From Geosiphon pyriformis (taxonomy: Eukaryota; Glomeromycota; Glomeromycetes; Archaeosporales; Geosiphonaceae), in NCBI GenBank assembly GCA_016748015.1, contig JAAOMT010000239.1, forward strand, positions 2,492 through 29,213: 26,722 nt of DNA, in the 5' to 3' direction. The notes beneath the pieces are model-generated. The model was not told the origin of the DNA. It did no database searches and was given only the letters and a program-made list of their open reading frames with translations. Made by a program: the position numbers and the translations under genes. The stretch's first letter is position 1, and each line of letters begins with the position of its first letter. Positions 1 through 10,898 of this stretch are shown piece after piece.

Positions 1-810
1 TTTTCCTGAAAATATTTTACATAAGAAATATCGTTCCATATGATCCCAAAGTTGACACAGCTGGAATTGCGATATTACTGTGGCCTGATTGAAAATTTTT
101 GAATCATCCAGAACTTAACAAGCCCGGAATGATCTTTTTTATTATAAAAATTTAATCGAAAATATGTAATTGCTGCAAATAAAAGCACAATTAATAATGT
201 TTTTTGTATAAAATCAATAAATACCTTGATTAATTTATGCAAAAATAAAAAAAGTGATTTAAAATATATCTGCATATATTTTCTATAAATACTTTAAAAA
301 TTGTATATATCAAAGACCAAATTTTCAAATAATATTGATTTCGATTTATTAATTAATCAAAAAATGAATCTTTGATTAAATTTAAATTTGGAAAAAAGAG
401 CTTTGAATTAAATATTGTAAATTATTCAATAAAAGAAATAAATAGAATTTGAAATAATAAGAAAGAAATCTGGAAATTTTAAACTATGTCAATTATATTT
501 TTCTAAAAAAGTTTAAACAACTCAGTTAATAATCAAGTCAACAATTTGTTTTTAAAATAAAATATTATTCTGTATAATTAATATATAGTAGCTGAATAAA
601 AAATTAACTATAATATTAATATTGGCCAATTATTGTTAACAAATATAAGAAGTTTGGTAAAAAAAATTGATTTTTCAATAAAACTTAAAGTGCAAAATAT
701 CTTTTCAACAAATAAATTAATGAGGTGATAGTGGAAGGTTGATTAATATAAATTATTTCGTAAAAAATCCATCCTTCATTAATACTTTTAAACTCTGATT
801 CATTTTTCCT

Positions 811-1657
811 TGCACTTTAATCAATAATAGTCCAGAATTCAATAAAAAACAGTGGGACCGAAGAAGATTAGAATTTCGTAAACCTGTTCTTATTGCTAAA
901 GATTTGTCAATGGATGCAAATTGGCCAAAGGTTTTTGCATCAGTTAAAGGTCCATTTGCTAGAGTACCAGAAAAATAGTTGAATACAGTAAAAAAATTAA
1001 AGATTATAAAATCAAAATAGATTTAAAAGGGCATGGAATTGGGGGAGGTAAGCTTCTATTGCATAGACTTCTCGGAATTTTTTTGACTGTTAACATATTA
1101 ATTAAACATTATAGTTTATGCCCTCTATACCGGAATATTTTTGCACTTTCTACAAGAAGATATTTATAAAACAATACCTGCATATTACAGTTGTGACGTT
1201 TGGACAAACAAGAGCAGGAAATGATAAATTTGTAAAACTGATAAATTCTTTGCGAACAAAAATCAATATTTATCGAGTGACTAAGGGGAATGATTTTGTA
1301 CCTCATTATCCCAAAACATTTTCAAACGGAAGACGATACTGGCATTATGAGCGAGAGTATTGGATCAGTGATGTTGATTGCAATTGTGCAACAAAAACAA
1401 ATACCATTGACTCCAAATTTTTTGCCCTTTACGAGTTTTCTGAATATTTTTCAAATGATCTAAATGCTTTTGGAAAAAACATGGTATGCAAAAGAATTCG
1501 AAATTTCGAGACTTACAAAATGGGTTAATGACTTTTTGAAAATTTTTATAACTGTAACTTGGCAATAGTTAAGGAAAGTGTATTAGCACATTTTGGACCT
1601 TATTTTGGAACCACTGTTTGGAATTGTGAAGATTTTTATCCAATATCTAGATTATAA
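811..1657 (+). pseudogene. Class-3 (fungal) lipase pseudogene
   Basis: Remnant of an alpha/beta-hydrolase of the class-3 lipase family, which cleaves triacylglycerols with a Ser-Asp-His triad. Visible in order: a conserved-looking piece ending VPEK (to 975); an in-frame TAG (976-978); after a frame change in an A-rich run, KIKIDLKGHGIGG at the place of the nucleophile elbow (G-H-S-x-G-G), here GHGIGG at 1029-1046 with Gly instead of Ser; a plausible 67-nt intron (1048-1114); VYALYTGIFLHF; another frame change near 1165-1180; TVVTFGQTRAGND, YRVTKGNDFVPHYP and REYWI, which match the lipase core around the catalytic Asp. Two in-frame stops follow (1526-1531), then AHFGPYFGTTVWNC to a final TAA. 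The stretch expected before the elbow (V-H-x-G-F) is missing. Two frame changes, three internal stops and the lost nucleophile make a working enzyme very unlikely. Family assignment is from motif recognition; the 5' limit is uncertain. Confidence 0.72.
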
Positions 1658-3530
1658 TTAAGTCTAACCAAAAGTTTCGCTGTAGAAAACGCATGCAGCC
1701 AAATTTAAATTCGCTTTGGATATTAGATGGCATTTTGAAAGTTGGAAATATTTGCAAGAATAAAAAATATATATATATATTGTGATTTTTGATCTTTAAG
1801 GATAGAGTCGTTGCTTAAAATTAAACTTACAATGTTAAGAATTTATACAATAAAACTTCAATATATATTTACATGAGTTTAATGGTTGGTTAAAAAAGTG
1901 GAAAAAAATTTAATCGCCTTGTTTAGAATTCCCAACGGGTTGCTCTAAATCTCATTATTTCAAAATATTATAGAAAGTTACTTTTAAGGTCAAAAAAATT
2001 GTCTGGAAAAAAATATTTTAAATATTAATTAGAGATTTCCAAAATAAAGCAACTTTATCGTTGTAATTTATTGTTGAGTCTTTCTATTAATTCCACGCGA
2101 TCGCTAAAGCAAGAATAGAAATAGAAGACAAAAAGAAATTATTTTATGTATAAAAAAAACTTGAAGGATTCATAAGATTTTTGTGTTAGTCAAATTTTGA
2201 TGAAAAGGGAACTAGTATTTTATAACAAGTTTTACACGTTGACTAAAATAATTGTATTTTATTAAGATATTTGTTTTTAGAAATTGGTTCAAAGAAAAAA
2301 AAATTTCCCCGAATCTTACATAACTCTTCAACTAGTTTTTAATCATATTACATGTATATGCTCTAGGTTGCAATCAATTTAGATTGTGTTCTTAAAAATT
2401 GGGAAGTTGTTAAACCTTCAAGATAGATGTAAAAGGAAAAGAAGAGCAGGCGGGTATTATTGGTGGCTCAGGGTAATGGGCTTATTTTAATTTGGATTCT
2501 CCCATTTAAAGTTAGCATTGATCAATTTTAGCTATGTAGAAAATTTTTTTTTATATGAGTAATCAAATCCTTGACTAATTTGAGTTGAAATTTTACTTTG
2601 AAAAAAAGAGATCAGTCAGACAATTTCTACTTTCACAAATAGAAGGCTTAGCCAAATGTTTAATGAAATAAAAACCGATTTTCCAGGGATAAGAGTGCGG
2701 TTGTAAAGGTTTTCAAAAAATTGTTCAAATCCTAAGATTGAACAAAATTTACAGAATTATATTCTGAAAAAGTAATTTATATTAGAAATTCACATGTTCA
2801 CAATTATTATCATTTTTTGAATCTGAAATCCAAAATTATTGTAATTTTTAATTGATCATCTAATTCCAATCTTTTATTTAAAAATATTTACTTTTTTAAG
2901 AGAAAGTTTAAAACCATATACATAAGCCACTGAACAGCCAAAAAAAATTTTCTTTCTGAATTTTATGATATTTTTTCTACCCAATAAAATATTAATATAT
3001 TAATATAAAAACTTTTATTTATTACGATCAAAAATATACTTCAACCCCAAGGAGGTAAATAAATTTTTTATTGTGGTCTTGATAATGTAAAAAGTAATTC
3101 ATATTTTTTTTTTGACATTGGTTAAACGTTTGTACAGAATCAATCATAAAAAAATATATCAGAAATAAAAATATTAGTAATTTGATTATTTCTCCGATTA
3201 CTGGGTTTTCCTTTGAAAGCTCCTTTAATCCTTGCAAAATGAGAATCTAGATGATCGCTGCATTTTTTTCTATGATAATTTTGAAGCCACAATTCACACA
3301 CTAAGCTCTGACGAAGAATTTTTCATATTATTATTGCATAAAATTGTTTGTTAATCATTTAGCCAAAAATTAACTTTTACAGTTTCACGAAGATCATAAT
3401 GTGCGATTTTTCGCCTTTACTCTCGATAATCAACTTGCAACGGCACGGTATTGAATTTACTAAATTAATTAACATAATTTTATCAAAGAATTACATAAAT
3501 CGCTCCAAAATATACATATTTTCCTGTACT
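1658..3530. other. AT-rich spacer, no gene seen
   Basis: Very AT-rich with short runs of A or T and a small (TA)n tract near 1768-1781. A 69-codon minus-strand reading frame at 3028-3237 has a hydrophobic run but no recognisable motif, splice partners or promoter, so I do not call it. No RNA gene seen. Confidence 0.6.
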
Positions 3531-3541
3531 CGTATTCAATA

Positions 3542-3790
3542 GGATTTAAGCTTGGGATCGTTATCTTGTTGAAAGCGCTACTTCTTCACAAGTATCCCAT
3601 TAATTTTCCAACATGTTGTTTCAAAATTTTAAAGTAAACCTAGTATCCATGGCATGCTGAAAAAAAATAATCTAGTTTTTCGCTTCATACAAAAACTACT
3701 CCACACAGAAATTTTTGTACAATTTTTTAGTCTTGGACAACTGACTATTTTAATCCTAAAAAACAACCAAAAAAATGCAATTATATGAAA
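3542..3790 (-). pseudogene. Tc1/mariner-type transposase relic
   Basis: On the minus strand 3577-3542 translates to RFQQDNDPKLKS, very close to the signature around the second catalytic Asp of Tc1/mariner DDE transposases (Q-Q-D-N-D-P-K-H-x-S). A TAG lies directly before it and a TGA two codons after it. Upstream in the same orientation, a frame at 3811-3629 contains TKISVWSSFCMK, which loosely resembles the segment after the first catalytic Asp (S-D-E-T-K-x-x-x-W-G-S). The spacing between the two (about 150 nt) is shorter than in an intact enzyme (roughly 270 nt), implying an internal deletion. No terminal inverted repeats were identified. The second-Asp motif is the strong part; the rest is tentative. 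Confidence 0.42.
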
Positions 3791-3811
3791 AGCTATAAAA
3801 GAAAAACACAA

Positions 3812-4789
3812 GCGACTCCGTAATATTATTAACCAATTAAAGCTTATATACTATTTAACAACAGCTAGAATGGTACTTCATTATTCAGGAATTCAATTCA
3901 TATAGCAGCAAAAAGCTCTTTTTTTTCCCAAAAAATCAAGTAATTAAAGAGTAACTTGGTGCAAAGAAAATATATTATCAAAAATATATATTATTGGTAG
4001 CGTGTTATTCTTTCAGATATAAAAATTGATATGATGTCATACAGGAAAAAAATATAATGTAGAATTTTTAACTCCAACTTTTAGAGCTCGATAATAGATA
4101 ATCTATCAATTCATACTGCAAAAGATCAATTCTTCGGAAAGTTGTAGACTCAATGCCACGAAAAATTAAAATATTAACATATTCTAAAAAAATATTATAT
4201 TTATATATAATAAAAAAAAGGAATAAATTATCATGTATATATATATTTAAATTTATGTTTAATATAAAATTCTAGTGTTACTTTCCGAGTCAATTGGATA
4301 TATTTTTAACGCAAGTAAATCAAAATTTGTTGACATTTTATTTTTTCAATTGTTCAAGGATGAGGCTAAATATATGATTAATAAAACATTAGTACAAGAT
4401 ATTTTACTAAAATATTAATATTCAAAGAATCACAAACAATGACTCGGCTTTTAAAAAATTAAGCAACCACATAAGGTGTGATCGAATTTTTCTCAGAAAA
4501 TGTGGCAGAATAAAAATTTTTAGTGGCTTTTATAAAAATCTATTTTTGGTTGTCTGCGGTCAGACCGAATCGGGACGAAAATTATAATTGTAAATATAAT
4601 CTGTTAAACATTCGTTCTAAGTCTATTGGGGACCATGATATAAAAAAAGATAAATCCTGTGACCTTATCAATTTTGGTTCTTTGAAAGCAATTTTTTCAT
4701 TTAAAAGAATAATTTTGCTTTTGCATTTTTGAAAAATAATTCTATTCTATAAGTGACATCCTTCTCAACTTTATTTAAAAGATAGAAAA
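3812..4789. other. AT-rich spacer upstream of the membrane-protein gene
   Basis: No gene recognised. A 69-codon plus-strand frame at 4523-4732 lacks an ATG start and any motif. The last 50 bases before 4790 are the likely promoter and leader of the membrane-protein gene, but no clear TATA box is visible (only a TTTATTTAAAAG-like stretch near 4771). Confidence 0.5.
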
Positions 4790-6117
4790 ATGATTATCAA
4801 AAAAATTTTCATTATGATATGGGCACAATTCAACCTCCTTATTTCTTTCGCATCACTTTTGGCATTGTTCTTGACGCTTCCGAGTCGCTTGCCGGAAATT
4901 CCTGAACGAGAACCCGATCGTTTAACTGGCTATCTACCATGGCATAAACCTCTTAAAGGTGAATATTTTTTGAAGGAATATCTTTTAAAGGTTAAAATAT
5001 TTATCCAATTCCTCTATTGTCAAATTTCAGGGTTTAACAATGAAGTTGCAGACACTTTACACCTCTACATAGCAGTTGTCTTCGGGATTACCGCCCATCT
5101 TGCAATGTATTGGGCCTTCTTCTATAAACCTCCCAAGAACACAATCTCTAATTTCCAAACCAGTATTAGTTCAACTCCAGCAACCATGTTCAACAAATTA
5201 CTTGCAATTTATTGTTTCATAAGCTATTACTCAACTTTATTGAGCTTTTTTATTGATATTTCGAAGCTTTGGTCGGGTAGCGGTACCGGACACAATACGG
5301 CAGAAGTTATGATTCTTATGTTGTTGGCAGATGGCGGAACTATCACAAGCAATACTTTTTGGTTGATAACTTTCAGCTATTCATTTATTACTGCCACGTT
5401 ATGTGCTATTCTTCCATGGCCAAAAGATGCATTGTTTTTTAAATTCCAAGGCAAGAATGGATCAAAAAGATTGAAGAATGATATATTTACTTTTACATTT
5501 GTACTAACCTTTTTGTTGAATTCAAAATTCAGGTCTAATTTTTGATTGGATGCTGGTTTTCACGTTTACCCGTTTACTCCGCAAGACTTACAGCAAACAA
5601 AAAAAAATGGGCAAATCACGCTTACCACTTACTAGCGACTTCAAAGAAGAAGAGGATTCAAAGAGTGTGGCTCAAAAAATAACTACGGTACTTCCAACAA
5701 CAATAACCCATCCAAGACAGTTGTGGCTTTTGGAAATTAGTTCCATCCTTCATCTATGTTGCAATTTATTGGCCACGCTATTTTATTCAAGTGGATGGGT
5801 GTAAGTTTCCAATTATCTTTTGTTACTCTTCCCAAATTTTTAAAAGGGCATAACGCTAATTTTTTATCTTTAGATATTATAACCTTACATTAACTTACGG
5901 CATCACTTTTTCACTATATGCATTTTACATTTATCTTGAAACACATGCCCACGACGAGACCAAGGAAAAAATTATTTTCATGCCAAAAACTCCAACTTGG
6001 CAACTTACTACGCTATTTATTTGGTCGACTTTTCTTTCACTCTTATTTATTCGTATTGCTACTTATGGATTTGAACCTATCGTTATAAAGGATACTATAT
6101 TGGGAAGTATAATTTAG
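4790..6117 (+). CDS. Multi-pass membrane protein of unknown function, four exons
   Basis: Spliced model: exons 4790-4958, 5031-5450, 5533-5800, 5874-6117, giving 1101 nt and 366 residues. Introns are 72, 82 and 73 nt. The first has GTGAAT...TTTCAG. The second has a GC donor (CCAAG|GCAAGA), a TACTAAC branch site and TTCAG. The third has GTAAGT...CTTTAG. Hydrophobic segments lie near residues 10-30, 66-87, 112-133, 149-157, 167-190, 197-212, and three more in the C-terminal third, with charged loops (KQKKMGKSR, KEEEDSK) between. A Gly/Ser/Thr loop with SGSGTGHNTAE sits near residues 138-148. I recognise no transporter, receptor or enzyme motif, so the role is unknown; topology suggests an integral membrane protein. 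The ATG at 4790 is the first in frame after an A-rich leader; another Met follows at codon 9. The first intron is a multiple of three, so an unspliced form would also be open there. Confidence 0.75.
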
Positions 6118-6241
6118 TGGAGATTATTTAAGTTTTTTCGGTTTTCATCTGATACCTGTAAATGAAAAACTGTAACTAAGGATATTTTAGATACAATACG
6201 TGCCACTTATTCATAGTTTTGCGTTAAATTATTGTTGTTTC

Positions 6242-6300
6242 AAAATGGCGAAAACCTTTTTTTATAAATTTGCAAGTCAAAAAAAAATTGTCGCCATTTT
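6242..6300. repeat. Imperfect hairpin, 10-bp perfect outer arms
   Basis: AAAATGGCGA at 6242-6251 is matched by its exact reverse complement TCGCCATTTT at 6291-6300. Pairing of a T-run with an A-run continues the stem inwards to about 22 bp. It lies about 125 bases downstream of the membrane-protein stop codon, so it could be a 3'-end RNA structure or the core of a tiny mobile element. Confidence 0.55.
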
Positions 6301-6386
6301 ACCAGTCGAAAATACGCGATGTAATACTTCCAAATTTATATTATAAATCTATTTTCAATCATCTCTTTCTTGAACGTCAATTGTGC

Positions 6387-6466
6387 CGTGAAGTAATCCC
6401 TTTATTTGGTTGTAGTTCGCTGATTGGGATGAATCAGGCTTTAGAAGTCATAGGTTGCTTCACTTC
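6387..6466. repeat. Degraded small inverted-repeat element (MITE-like)
   Basis: Left end GCCGTGAAGTAATCCC and right end AGGTTGCTTCACTTC are imperfect inverted copies of each other. They share the core GTGAAGYAAYCC with the better-preserved hairpin element at 26441-26513. Too short to encode anything; likely a non-autonomous element remnant. Confidence 0.35.
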
Positions 6467-7980
6467 AATTCAATATTTGATTAACTTTCATATTTACAAG
6501 GCCCAAGATGTATCCTAGGGCAACTATTATCGATTAGCCAATCACTTTATTAAGACTGTTCATTAGGAAAGCTCGACCTAATCCCTTATTAGATGCCTAA
6601 AATATCTCTAATTAGATACACTAAAAGATCAACAGTTATCGAGGTATTGTTTTCCTGATGAATAGTTTTCTTCGAGATTAAACGTTATTTTTTTTTATTC
6701 ATTCTTAAAATTGCTTTTATTGACCATAATCTACTTTTTTTCAATTCGCTCATTTCGATAATTAGCTTAATTACGGCTTTTTTTAATAAAACGAGAAAAT
6801 AAACTCGAACAACGTGTTTTTATGACAAGTTACTATGAAAAGATCAACCATTTAAATTCGTCCTTGATCAGCAGGCGAAATTTCACACATGATAATCACA
6901 AAGGGTCATATTATTAAGTCACGTGAAATATAGTTTAGCCGTTATTAAAGTTTCTTATTAATTCACAAAAATTTTTTAATAAATAAAACAAATTGATAAT
7001 ATGGTATTAATAAAAAAAAATTATGTCTAAGAGTTGGTATAACAAGTTTTTAAAGGTTTTTGAAAAAGAGCCAATTTACATGCAAATTAGGTTAAAGAAT
7101 TTGTTATTATATATAGAAATAAATTTAAATTCTGAAAACAAAATTTAAAATTGGATTTTATAATTGTAATTTGATTATAAACAACAAAATTATAAATATT
7201 TTTTTTAATCAATTGTCATTTTAATAATAAGTTAGAAAATGTGGTGTCAAGCTAAATTATTTAGATTTTAATGATTTAAAAACAATAATACTTGTAATTT
7301 TTAATATTTTAATTTTGGCTTTGTAAATTTCAAAAAATAAACAAAGAAAAATACCAAAGTTTAAATAATATTCACATATTATAATACTGACAAAAAAATA
7401 CAAAGTCTAAAAAAAAAATTTTTTTTTAACATTTATTTTTATATTTTAAAACTTTTTTTAATAAACAAAAAAAATATATAAAAATTTAGGTAAGAGCATT
7501 AACAAAATAATCAAGCTTAAAAAAATTAGAAAAATTTAATCTTTTTTTTTTTTTTGCCTACTAGGAATTATTATTAGTTTCTTACTTTTGAGGATGTTTT
7601 AAATTATACCCAATTTTAAAAAGTCTTAAAACTGTCTAAGGTATCCAAATTATAATAATAGCAGTTTTAAAAGTTTTATTTTTAAACTGTTAATTGATTC
7701 CAATAGTACTATATTTTATTTTCTAAATTTTAAATTAATTTCATAAAATAATTCAAAGTGTATTAAACATAGGCCAAAATAATAAAGCAATAAAAAAGTT
7801 AGTTTTTTAATCGAATGATTTTTTTACTTGATGGTGGATAACGAAATAATAATTTAAAATGAGAAATCAAGATAAACAAAATATAATAAATATATGTAAA
7901 TAATGTTAGTTGCTTATCTTGCATAACCTTCTTTTCTTTATTTGACATTAAAAAAATGCTGAAATCGGATCTTCCTAACT

Positions 7981-8010
7981 TGATCAACACGTTGATCATC
8001 TATATAAATA
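7981..8010 (+). promoter_or_regulatory. Dyad plus TATA box, Myb-like gene 1
   Basis: TGATCAAC-AC-GTTGATCA (7981-7998) is a perfect 8-bp inverted repeat with a 2-nt spacer. It is followed at once by TATATAAATA (8001-8010), 58 bases before the exon-1 ATG at 8068. The inverted copy keeps the arrangement with one arm mismatch, and the third Myb-like gene keeps the left half. Such a dyad is a candidate operator or activator site. Confidence 0.6.
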
Positions 8011-8067
8011 AAGAATTTTGCGCTCAAAAACATTTGCTTATCACTCATTTTTTTTCAATTATAAACT

Positions 8068-9098
8068 ATGAAATTTACGATCAAATTGCGCTCTAATTAT
8101 ACCACAGGCTTTACCATTTGTATTTGGTCAAATTTAATGAAACTGAATTTAAGTAAAAAGGAGGTAAGCTACTGCAAATAATCGGCATTAAATAATTAGA
8201 AAAGTTCTCTTATTTACCTATGAATAAGCTGACGGTTACTTGCCAAGAAGATCATAAAATTCCTGGCATAAGATATCGGAACTGGACTTCGGAAGAAAAA
8301 CAAATGCTCATTGAGCTACAAAAGAAACACGGTTCAAATTGGAAGCTAATTTCTCAGAAATATTTTCAATCAAGAACAATCCAAGCTCTGGAAAAAAAAT
8401 TTTATAGCTTAAGCACTGGCGAAAGTATTATTGATGATAGATTAACCAGAAAGGAAAAGAAATGGACACCTAAAGAGGATAAGGAGCTGCAATTAGCTGT
8501 CAAAACATATTCAATCCAGGGTAAAGTCAATTGGAAATCTATAATTTTAACAGGCTGTTTTCCCAAAAGAAGTGCACCAAATTTAGCGAGTCGGTATCAC
8601 GGTGTTTTAGCGGGACCAAAACGTGGCCCCTGGACTAAAAATGAAGATGAACAATTGCACAATTTATTTCAGACACATGGCAGAAAATGGAAAAAAATAA
8701 GTCATATTCTTCAAAGGCCACCTAGGTATATACAATACCGTTATACCCGGTTTTTGTCACCAGGGATTAAAATTGGTCGTTGGACGCCTGAGGAATTCAA
8801 AATATTAGCTGAGAAAGCGGGAAAGCTCAATGAAAATTGGGACGAAATTCAGGAATTAATACCTGGGCGATCTTTAAATGATATTAAAACAACTTATTAT
8901 AATTCCCCAAAAGTTCAAAGGAAGTTCAATAGTGGAAAATGGAATGATATAGAAATACATAACTTAAATGAAGCATTCAAAAAATTTGGTAGAAATTTTC
9001 AAAAGCTTTCCGAGGCTGTAACTACGAAAAGTCCCCGACAATGTTATCAAAGGATGCGAAACAACTTTCCAGTTAATAATATTAGAAAACAAGTTTAA
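8068..9098 (+). CDS. Myb/SANT-like five-repeat DNA-binding protein, copy 1
   Basis: Two-exon model: 8068-8163 (32 codons) and 8229-9098, 321 residues, with a 65-nt intron GTAAGCT...AATAAG. Exon 1 is supported by a TATA box 58 nt upstream and by homologous exons in both other copies (the IC[IV]W motif). A shorter model starting at ATG 8220 is possible here, but the same position in copy 2 reads ATG-AAT-TAG. Exon 2 holds five Myb/SANT-like repeats, each opening with a Trp: NWTSEEKQ, KWTPKEDKE, GPWTKNEDE, GRWTPEEFK and GKWNDIEIH, each with a second Trp/Phe before helix 2 (NWKLIS, NWKSII, KWKKIS, NWDEIQ, NFQKLS) and a basic/aromatic third helix. Family knowledge: tandem Myb repeats bind DNA in the nucleus, usually as transcription factors. 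The target is unknown. Convergent with copy 2. Confidence 0.85.
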
Positions 9099-10898
9099 AA
9101 GACCGATAAAATATAAACTAAAATTTGTATTCAGATTTTTCTATGATGAAGATGAGATAGTGTAGGCTTATTGCGAAGGTTTCTAAATTGCAGAATTAAA
9201 TTTGGGATAGAAAAGTCAAGAGATGAAAGATAAAGTAACACTTTCTAATAATCACCGAGCTTAGTTAAAACACTCATGTTTAAATAAATCTAACAGAAAA
9301 ACTTAATTAAATCTTGAATTTAATGAAAAAAAAATTAAGTGAAGAACCCCCGAAATATATTGTTAGACTTGAATAAAAAATAGACAACAAAATAAATGCT
9401 GAATAATAAATATAAATTGTATCTCTTATTTTAGAAATAAGAATAAAAAATCGAATATTAATTATTAGTTGCATTAAAGTGGTTTATTTTATCAGCGATG
9501 AATATATTAAGTTTCACATCTTATTTTGCTTACTAATTCTTAATTTAGGGTCTAAAAGTTTCAGAGTTTTTTTAAAATCGAAATTTTAAATTTTAAATAA
9601 ATAAATCAGAGTAAAAGATTATGTGATGTATAATCTCGAAATTTTGAATATGTATAATTATTATTAAATTGATCTCAAAATATTATTTTAGCTTAATTTT
9701 TTTAATAATTTTATGAAAACAGCTGTTTATTCGGTCTCTCATTAATACATATTATTTATGAGTGCAATATTTTTTTTGAAAATTTAAAAAATCTTGCAAA
9801 CAAAATCTTAAAAAACAAATACCGAAAATATTTTTAAATCGGAATTTATAAAAGGATCAATTTGTTAATATAAATTGAAAATTCTTTATATTTTTTGCTT
9901 TAATATTAATATTTGTGTTTTTATATTATAATTTTGAAATTTTCAAGTTAATTTTTTGAATACTGTTCAATACATTAATTTTTAGTCATTTTTTATAATG
10001 CAATAATTGATAAACCCATTATTTTGTAGTTTTGCTTAGTGGATTCAAAAATTTTTTCAGATAATTTCCTTTTTGGAAAATTAAATAAAAATAATTACAT
10101 AAAAAGCTTTATAATAATTATTAAGTATGTTTTAACCTCAATTTTTTCATTTGCTACTTGGATTAAACTCTTATTTCTATTTTATATGAAAAAATAATCA
10201 AAAAAAATTTATTCATCTCAGTCGTTAATAGTGTTCTACCTATAAAAATCGATGATGCCTTCAGCAACTCCTTTAAATAAATAATCGTTTACTAAAGAAA
10301 TTAAATTAAAATTAATAGCCTTATACAAAAAGAAAGACTTATTGAATTATCTGTACTGAAAAGTAAATGATTTAATGCAGCTAACAATGTTAAGATTTAA
10401 TATAAGTATTATAGAAAGAAGTATCTAGTTTCAATCATTTCAAAAATTTCATTTCAAAGTATTTTTATAAAAGTATTCAAAAAATATAAATATATCTAAT
10501 CAGAGTAAGATGTGAAACTTAATATCTTCATTTGCTGATAAAAATAAGCCATATTTAATGCAATTTATAACTGGGTATTAGATTTTTTACCAAAAGGAGA
10601 TGCAGTTTATATTTATTTTTCATAATTCATTTTTTATGCTAGTCTAAAAATATATTTCAAGAGATTACTCACAAAAATATCTCGGAAAAATCCCGGACAA
10701 GCAATTATTTATCTTAGATTTATTTAGCATAGATGTTTTAACTAAGTAAGAGTTGCTTTATCTTTCATCTCTTCTATCCCAAATTTAATTCTGCAATTTA
10801 GAAACCTTCGCAATAAGCCTACACTATCTCATTTTTATCATAGAAAAATCTGAATACAAATTTTAGTTTATATTTTATCGGTCTTTTAAACTTGTTTT
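9099..10898. other. Region between convergent Myb-like genes: arm ends and spacer
   Basis: 9099-9527 and 10501-10898 are the 3' flanks of the duplicated genes and pair with each other. 9528-10500 (about 970 bases) is unpaired AT-rich spacer with no open frame or RNA gene I can support. Confidence 0.7.

Larger units (their letters stand above)
6118..7795. other. AT-rich spacer with small inverted repeats
   Basis: Holds two short inverted-repeat structures listed separately (6242-6300 and 6387-6466). The rest, especially 6960-7795, is A/T-homopolymer DNA without a recognisable gene. The 82-codon open frame at 6270-6518 begins with TTG and overlaps the repeats, so it is not called. Confidence 0.6.
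7796..9527 (+). repeat. Left arm of large inverted duplication
   Basis: This arm matches the reverse complement of 10501-12062 across promoter, both exons, intron, 3' flank and about 430 bases beyond the stop codon. Landmarks on both arms include the TATA region, the GTAAGCTACTGCAAATAAT intron start, GACCGATAAAATATAAACTA just after the stop, and ATTAAGTTTCACATCTTA near the inner end. Outer ends near 7796 and 12062 pair through an A/T-rich tract (TTTTAATCGAATGATTT). The left arm then carries roughly 100 bases more than the right (about 7833-7960). Coding parts look better conserved than flanks. Boundaries are hand-estimated. Confidence 0.88.

Noticed and set aside
75-275. 66-codon minus-strand frame with ATG and a hydrophobic segment near the left edge
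   Set aside because: It could be the N-terminus of a gene leaving the window, but it stops at 75 and the only possible intron after it is about 35 nt. No family motif seen, so not called.
1484-1568. Possible intron GTATGC...CAATAG that would remove the two stops in the lipase C-terminal part
   Set aside because: At 85 nt its removal puts the following AHFGPYFG block out of frame, so it does not rescue the gene.
3500-3575. Minus-strand PSLNPIEYEYR resembling the S-P-D-L-N-P-I-E motif of Tc1/mariner transposases
   Set aside because: It overlaps the QQDNDPK motif in another frame, whereas real transposases have the two about 25 residues apart. One must be chance, and the QQDNDPK match is longer.
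6270-6518. 82-codon plus-strand frame
   Set aside because: Starts with TTG, covers a hairpin and a degraded element, and has no recognisable motif.
8220-8228. ATG at 8220 as the start of Myb-like copy 1
   Set aside because: The same site in copy 2 is ATG-AAT-TAG, and all three paralogues share an in-frame upstream exon with a TATA box. I treat 8220-8228 as the intron end. It remains a possible alternative for copy 1.
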